NCBI GenBank assembly: GCA_944325555.1
Contig: CALVAN010000021.1
Location: 1 to 34,527, forward strand
Source of the DNA: Candidatus Gastranaerophilales bacterium
GTDB taxonomy: Bacteria; Cyanobacteriota; Vampirovibrionia; Gastranaerophilales; Gastranaerophilaceae
Direction: 5' to 3'
DNA length: 34,527 bases
In this document: positions 29,810 through 34,527 of the stretch, in pieces
Numbering within the stretch: the first letter of the stretch is position 1
How the letters are laid out: every line of letters starts with the position of its first letter
Notes under the pieces: generated by a model
Told to the model about the DNA's origin: nothing
What the model saw: the letters and a program-made list of their open reading frames with translations, nothing else
Database searches by the model: none
Program-made: the position numbers and the translations under genes

Positions 29810-31807
29810 ATGGACAATTTAACAACTGAAAATACAACCAAAGTTGCCGTAAAAAAATACGTTTTAAAAAAGCAAAACACTCAGTCGCAATTTAAAATAA
29901 ACTACGAAAAAGAACTGAATCCAGCCCAGCTTGAGGCGGTTAAAAGCAAAGAAGGCTCTATCCTTGTTATTGCGGGGGCGGGCTCGGGCAAGACAAAAAC
30001 GTTAACATATCGTGTGGCAAGGTTAATAGAAAGCGGCGTTAAACCCGACAATATTCTGCTTTTAACTTTTACCAAAAAGGCAGCGGATGAAATGCTCAAC
30101 CGTGCGGTTATGATTCTTGATTCACGCTGTGAACAGGTAGCAGGCGGAACATTCCATTCTTTTGCAAATTACATTTTAAGAAAATACTCAAATTGCCTTG
30201 AGCTGCAGAATAATTTTACCATTATTGACCGTGCAGATGCAGAGGATGTTGTTAACCATATCAGAAGCAAAATCATTGATAAACAGGAAAAACGCTTTCC
30301 ACGCAAAAACACTATTTTGGACATCTATTCAAAAGCGATAAACAAAAATATGTCTGCAGAAGCGGTTATCGAAGCCGAGTACAACCAGTTTTCTCACTGT
30401 GTGGAAAAAATCAATGAAATTTCAAAAGAATACATTGCCTACAAAAGACAAAACAGCCTCTTAGATTATGATGATTTGCTTTTGTATCTGAAAACACTTT
30501 TGACCTCTAACGAGGAAGTAAGAAAAAAACTCTCCAATCAGTATAAATACATAATGATAGACGAGTATCAGGATACAAACGCTTTGCAGGCGGAAATTAT
30601 CAGACTGCTGGCATCCGAACATAATAATGTGATGGCTGTAGGCGATGATTCACAGAGTATTTATTCTTTTAGAGGAGCAAATTTTAGAAATATTCTGGAC
30701 TTTCCTGCAATTTTTTCCGGCACAAAAATTATTAAACTAGAACAAAATTACAGAAGCTCGCAAAATATTCTTGCCTTGACAAATGAAATAATAAAAAAAG
30801 CCAAAGAAAAATACACAAAACACCTGTTTTCGGAAATTGTTTTTCCTGAAAAGCCTGCAATAATCTGCACAAATGATATGCAGACCGAGGCGGAATTTGT
30901 TGCCCAAAGAGTGCTTGAGCTGCAGGAAGAGGACATCTCTCTAAACGATATGGCTGTGCTTTGCCGCAGCGCAAGAATGACTTACAATCTTGAAATTGAA
31001 CTTGCAAAACGAGCTATTCCGTATAAAAAATTTGGCGGCTTAAAGTTTATTGAAACAGCACACATAAAAGACGTAATAGCTCACCTGCGCTTTATTTTAA
31101 ACCCTAACGATATAATAAGCCTAAACAGAATACTTTTGCTGTTAGACGGAGTTGGCAACCAGACAGCAATGCGTCTTTTGCCGATGCTTGCCAAACCTGA
31201 TGTGCAAACGGACAAACTTATGCTGCCCGCAAAAAGTTCCGACGGCATAAAAAAACTGTTTAATACCGTAGAAAATCAGCGTAAACTGCTGTTAAAACCG
31301 GCCTCTATTGTGGAAAATGTTCTTGCTTACTACGAGCCGATTTTAATGGACAAATACGATGATTATCAGAAACGTTTGAAGGATTTGGAGCATTTTCTTT
31401 ATTTGTCAGAGCAGTACAAAAATCTTGAAGATTTTTTGAGCGACCTTGCTCTTGAACCGCCGGATTCTTCCGTTTCAGAAGTTGAAGACGGAGCTGTAAA
31501 AGATGAGTATTTGACACTTTCGACAATACACAGTGCCAAAGGGCTTGAGTGGAAAGCTGTATTTATCATCGGAGCTGTTGACGGTCGTTTTCCTTCTGTA
31601 TATTCGTTTAACTCAGAAGAAGAACTGGATGAAGAATTGCGGCTTATGTATGTTGCCGCAACAAGGGCAAAAAGCTGGCTTTATATAACTTATCCTATTG
31701 ATATGTTCGATTATTCTACAGGTATGGTTTTGTCCAAGCCGTCAAGATTCTTAGACGGTATTGGAGAGGATATTCTCGAGCGCTGGTCTTTGGAGCTTGA
31801 AGAATAG
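29810..31807 (+). CDS. UvrD/PcrA-type superfamily 1 DNA helicase
   Basis: A 3'-5' helicase for nucleotide excision or mismatch repair and for clearing RecA or stalled forks. It has 665 residues. Motifs in order: Q motif LNPAQLEAV (36-44), Walker A GAGSGKT (56-62), LLLTFTKKAADEM, GTFHSFA (113-119), DEYQDT (251-256), GDDSQSIYSFRGA (278-290), LEQNYRSSQNIL, STIHSAKGLEWKAVFIIG and RLMYVAATRA. A Lys-rich leader of 30 residues precedes the Q motif. UvrD, PcrA and Rep cannot be told apart by sight. It is followed by pepA after 50 bases. Confidence 0.92.
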   Translation: MDNLTTENTTKVAVKKYVLKKQNTQSQFKINYEKELNPAQLEAVKSKEGSILVIAGAGSGKTKTLTYRVARLIESGVKPDNILLLTFTKKAADEMLNRAVMILDSRCEQVAGGTFHSFANYILRKYSNCLELQNNFTIIDRADAEDVVNHIRSKIIDKQEKRFPRKNTILDIYSKAINKNMSAEAVIEAEYNQFSHCVEKINEISKEYIAYKRQNSLLDYDDLLLYLKTLLTSNEEVRKKLSNQYKYIMIDEYQDTNALQAEIIRLLASEHNNVMAVGDDSQSIYSFRGANFRNILDFPAIFSGTKIIKLEQNYRSSQNILALTNEIIKKAKEKYTKHLFSEIVFPEKPAIICTNDMQTEAEFVAQRVLELQEEDISLNDMAVLCRSARMTYNLEIELAKRAIPYKKFGGLKFIETAHIKDVIAHLRFILNPNDIISLNRILLLLDGVGNQTAMRLLPMLAKPDVQTDKLMLPAKSSDGIKKLFNTVENQRKLLLKPASIVENVLAYYEPILMDKYDDYQKRLKDLEHFLYLSEQYKNLEDFLSDLALEPPDSSVSEVEDGAVKDEYLTLSTIHSAKGLEWKAVFIIGAVDGRFPSVYSFNSEEELDEELRLMYVAATRAKSWLYITYPIDMFDYSTGMVLSKPSRFLDGIGEDILERWSLELEE

Positions 31808-31857
31808 TCACGATGGGCGTATAATTGACCCAAAGACAGTTAATAAAAGGAGTTTAT

Positions 31858-33360
31858 ATGGCTGATAAGTTAGAATTAAACGTTGAAAAAGGACTATTGG
31901 AAGAAACCCCTGCTAATGTCCTTGTGTTAAACCTTTATGAAGGAGTAAAAATTCCCTCGGGAGCAACAGGCTCTATAGATATAGCTTTAAACGGACTGAT
32001 AACAAAATTTGTTATCGGGCAGGAAGGTTTTGACGGTAAATTCGGCTCTATGTACACACTGCAAACCTACGGTAAAATCGGGGCTGAAAAGATTCTTCTT
32101 GTAGGTATGGGTAAAGCAAAAGACTTTACACCGAACAGATTAAGAGAATTATCGGCTAAAATCATAAGAAAATGTAAAAAAATGACAAACGCTAAAAGAG
32201 TAATATCTGTTCTGCACGGCGCTGGTATTGGTGGATACGACCCCGAATTAAGCGCAAGAATGATTACGGAAGGAACACTGCTGGGGTCTTATACTTTTGA
32301 CAAATACAAAACAGACAAAAAAACACAAAAGGTTAACGAGTTTGTTATTGTTGATATGGACGAGGAAAATTGTAAAAAGGCAAAGGCCGGCATGAAAAAA
32401 GGTAAAATTATTGCTTCTGCCGTCAACTTTACAAGAGATTTGTCCAATGAGCAGCCTTCGTATGCAACGCCGTCAAAGCTTGCGGAGATTGCTCAAAAAT
32501 TAAAAGATGTGGAAGTTAAAGTCTACGACAGAGATGAAATTGCAAAAATGGGTATGGGTGCGTTCCTTGGCGTAGCAAGAGGAAGCAGCCAGCCGCCAAA
32601 ATTCATCCACATCAAATACAACGGCAGCAACCAGAAATTAATCCAGAGAAAAATTGCAATAATCGGCAAAGGCATCTGTTTTGACTCGGGCGGGCTTGAT
32701 ATAAAGCCGCCGTCATCAATGCTTAATATGAAAGATGATATGTCAGGTGCAGCGGCAATACTCGGCGTAATGAGTGTTATGAAAGACCTTAAACCCTCTT
32801 GCGAAGTCCACGGTATTATTGCAGCCTGTGAAAATATGCCCGGAGCTTCGGCTTACAAACCCGGTGATATACTAACCGCAATGAACGGTAAAACAATTGA
32901 AGTCGACAACACTGATGCAGAAGGCAGATTGACATTGGCTGATGCACTTTGTTATGCTTGCGACCTTGATGTTGACGAGGTTGTTGACCTTGCAACCTTA
33001 ACGGGTGCCTGTGTTGTTGCGTTAGGAAGTGTTGCTTCAGGTATTATGGGCAACCACCAGCCGACTATCGATAAATTAATCAAATGCGCAAACGCAGGCG
33101 GTGAAAAAATGTGGCAGATGCCGATGTTTGAAGATTACAAAGATTCTTTAAAAAGCGATATTGCCGACATGAAAAATACAGGCTCGAGAATGGGCGGCAC
33201 ACAAATTGCAGGTCTGTTCTTACAAAACTTTGTTAAAAAAGTTCACTGGGCACATATTGATATTGCGGGTACCGCATATATCGAAAAACCTCAGAATGAA
33301 TTTTGCAAAGGCGCAACCGGTGCTGGGGTAAGGACATTGATTAATTACATAATGTCGTAA
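31858..33360 (+). CDS. pepA: Leucyl aminopeptidase (M17 family)
   Basis: Hexameric two-metal aminopeptidase that removes N-terminal residues in cytosolic peptide turnover. From ATG 31858, with AAAAGGAG before it, it has 500 residues, as in E. coli PepA. Seen: the metal and catalytic set K271, D276, K283, D294, D353, E355, R357 in GKGICFDSGGLDIKP, MKDDMSGAAA and NTDAEGRL. The frame stays open to a TTG at 31825, but the ribosome site decides for 31858. Probably on the helicase transcript, with its own translation start. Confidence 0.95.
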   Translation: MADKLELNVEKGLLEETPANVLVLNLYEGVKIPSGATGSIDIALNGLITKFVIGQEGFDGKFGSMYTLQTYGKIGAEKILLVGMGKAKDFTPNRLRELSAKIIRKCKKMTNAKRVISVLHGAGIGGYDPELSARMITEGTLLGSYTFDKYKTDKKTQKVNEFVIVDMDEENCKKAKAGMKKGKIIASAVNFTRDLSNEQPSYATPSKLAEIAQKLKDVEVKVYDRDEIAKMGMGAFLGVARGSSQPPKFIHIKYNGSNQKLIQRKIAIIGKGICFDSGGLDIKPPSSMLNMKDDMSGAAAILGVMSVMKDLKPSCEVHGIIAACENMPGASAYKPGDILTAMNGKTIEVDNTDAEGRLTLADALCYACDLDVDEVVDLATLTGACVVALGSVASGIMGNHQPTIDKLIKCANAGGEKMWQMPMFEDYKDSLKSDIADMKNTGSRMGGTQIAGLFLQNFVKKVHWAHIDIAGTAYIEKPQNEFCKGATGAGVRTLINYIMS

Positions 33361-33386
33361 ATAATGTTTAGAACATTTGCATACAC

Positions 33387-33423
33387 ACGATTTATCCCTC
33401 TTATATTAAGAGGGATAAATCGT
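33387..33423. terminator. Strong hairpin between pepA and the aldo/keto reductase
   Basis: ACGATTTATCCCTCTT (33387-33402) and AAGAGGGATAAATCGT (33408-33423) form a perfect 16-bp stem, extended outside by ATACAC/GTGTAT with a gap. T runs are short on both sides, but the site between convergent genes fits a bidirectional terminator. Confidence 0.8.
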
Positions 33424-33435
33424 ATTTAGTGTATT

Positions 33436-34281
33436 TTAAATTTTGTAATTAACAATAAATTCCACAAACTCGGGGCTGTAGTGGTCGCAAAACAGGCTTT
33501 TGCCGGTATCTAATGCTCTGATTTTGTTTAAGTCATCTTCTGATAATTCAAAATCAAAGATGTTAAAGTTTTCTTCCATTCTGTTTTTGTGTGTTGATTT
33601 CGGGATTACAACAACGCCTTCTTGGGTAAGGAATCTTAAAGCTGCCTGTGCAACGGATTTTCCGTATTTAGCTCCGATTTCTTTAAGTGTTTCGTTATGG
33701 AAATAATTGTTTTTTCCTTCAGCAAAAGGTCCCCAAGACATAATTTGGGTATTATGTTTTTTCATAATTTCTTTTGCTGTTTTTTGCTGCTGAAATACGT
33801 GTGTTTCTACCTGATTTATCATAGGTTGAATTTCGCAGAAATGTGACAAATCAACGAATCTGTCGGGGTAAAAATTGCTGATGCCAATAGCACGTGTTTT
33901 TTCGTTTTTGTAAGCTTCTTCCATTGCTCTGTAGGTACCGTAATAATCGTTAAACGGCTGGTGAATCAGTATTAAGTCAAGGTAATCCGTTTGTAATTTT
34001 CTTAAAGATTCATCAATTGAGTCCTTGGCTTTTTCGTATCCGCCATTTGATACCCATACTTTTGTGACAAGGAAGATATCTTTTCTGTCGATGCCGCTGT
34101 TTTTTATGGCTTTACCAACGGCTTCTTCGTTAAAATAAGCTTGAGCGGTATCAATAAGTCTATATCCTGTTTCCAGAGCTTCTGTTACAACTCGTTCGCA
34201 TTCGTTGTGGTCGGGAATCTGATAAACGCCAAATCCTAAAATCGGCATTTCAATGCCATTATTTAATTTTACTGTTTGCAT
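33436..34281 (-). CDS. Aldo/keto reductase
   Basis: NADPH-dependent oxidoreductase of the AKR superfamily. It has 281 residues, the family length. The catalytic tetrad is visible: D44 and Y49 in LIDTAQAYFNEE, K74 in LVTKVW, H107 in LILIHQP. The cofactor region has VVVIPKSTHKNRMEENFNIF. Similar to bacterial 2,5-diketo-D-gluconate reductase-like proteins; substrate unknown. AAAGGAGAA precedes the ATG. Single gene. Confidence 0.92.
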   Translation of the reverse strand: MQTVKLNNGIEMPILGFGVYQIPDHNECERVVTEALETGYRLIDTAQAYFNEEAVGKAIKNSGIDRKDIFLVTKVWVSNGGYEKAKDSIDESLRKLQTDYLDLILIHQPFNDYYGTYRAMEEAYKNEKTRAIGISNFYPDRFVDLSHFCEIQPMINQVETHVFQQQKTAKEIMKKHNTQIMSWGPFAEGKNNYFHNETLKEIGAKYGKSVAQAALRFLTQEGVVVIPKSTHKNRMEENFNIFDFELSEDDLNKIRALDTGKSLFCDHYSPEFVEFIVNYKI

Positions 34282-34397
34282 GGTTTTCTCCTTTGTTTTA
34301 TTGGTAATTTTTAAATTATGGTTTGATAATATTTATTATGTAAATCTGAAAGTAATATTGTATTTTTATATTAATTTATGGAGTTGCTTTATTAGAT

Positions 34398-34447
34398 ACT
34401 GCTTAAGCAGTGTAAGCGAATTAAATCTAAGACAGCGGCTCTGCCGC
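34398..34447. repeat. Palindrome and hairpin near the right edge
   Basis: ACTGCTTAAGCAGT (34398-34411) is a perfect 14-base palindrome. GCGGC (34435-34439) pairs with GCCGC (34443-34447) around TCT. The following 80 bases to the window edge are GC-richer than the neighbourhood, with no gene recognised. It may be the start of a dispersed intergenic repeat. Confidence 0.5.
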
Positions 34448-34527
34448 AGTAATACGACTAAACACTGTTAGTTTTTAGAGTGAATTTTGACAGACCGTAA
34501 CGCAGTGGAGCGGATTTGCGGACGGAT

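Noticed and set aside
31825-31857. TTG start upstream of pepA
   Set aside because: A strong AAAAGGAG site sits just before the ATG at 31858, and the length then matches E. coli PepA.

Overview
The window is AT-rich and densely coded on both strands, with operons of one to five genes. It fits a Gram-negative (diderm), anaerobic, host-associated bacterium. A metal-dependent Kdo8P synthase points to an LPS-type outer membrane. A rubredoxin plus flavodiiron protein pair points to O2/NO scavenging in an anaerobe. There are two PilT-type ATPases, a peptidoglycan cluster and PBP1A. My best guess is a gut Vampirovibrionia/Melainabacteria lineage (Gastranaerophilales). This rests on gene content, on small lineage-type proteins such as the one at 25746 (N-terminal NNVSFKG), and on the style of the proteins. 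It is inference, with no 16S rRNA gene to confirm it. No tRNA, rRNA, CRISPR array, insertion sequence or integrase was recognised.

Layout. Positions 1-5330: tail of an unknown gene, kdsA (-) divergent from pilT (+), rseP followed by a matrixin-like protease (-), then comF. Positions 5329-5643: a repeat-bearing spacer. Positions 5644-11608: a tightly overlapping murF-mraY-murD-ftsW-murG operon that makes and flips lipid II, closed by a terminator. Positions 11788-14230: a 51-residue small gene, an ftsB/divIC-like gene, and a two-gene ZorA/ZorB-like proton-channel/motor pair. Positions 14245-16800: a second pilT-like gene, recO and deoC in one minus-strand operon. Positions 16800-20800: an accessory-looking stretch holding a 52-residue small gene, a 103-residue orphan, a Xre-type regulator, a gene frameshifted at an A7 tract, a 629-residue Gln-rich orphan, and the remains of a family 2 glycosyltransferase.

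Positions 20805-22290: a ribbon-helix-helix regulator co-transcribed with a NeuA-like CMP-sugar synthetase and a DciA-like (DUF721) protein. Positions 22280-23448: rimI and bioY (-). Positions 23566-26186: PBP1A, then a small orphan whose start codon lies in a perfect hairpin. Positions 26237-27635: rubredoxin and flavodiiron protein (-). Positions 27962-29717: a Cys-rich secreted protein and an HExxH putative peptidase. Positions 29810-33360: a UvrD/PcrA helicase and leucyl aminopeptidase. Positions 33436-34281: an aldo/keto reductase. The last 250 bases hold palindromic, non-coding sequence.

The genes together. The envelope theme dominates: LPS (kdsA), lipid II (murF to murG), polymerisation (ftsW, PBP1A), division (ftsB-like), membrane proteolysis (rseP) and surface sugars (NeuA-like). 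The most unusual items are the stand-alone ZorAB-like pair, the hairpin-embedded start at 25746, the RHH-NeuA unit with a flanking inverted repeat, four genes that share a -10 box exactly 6 nt before ATG and lack a Shine-Dalgarno site, and two decayed genes in the accessory stretch.
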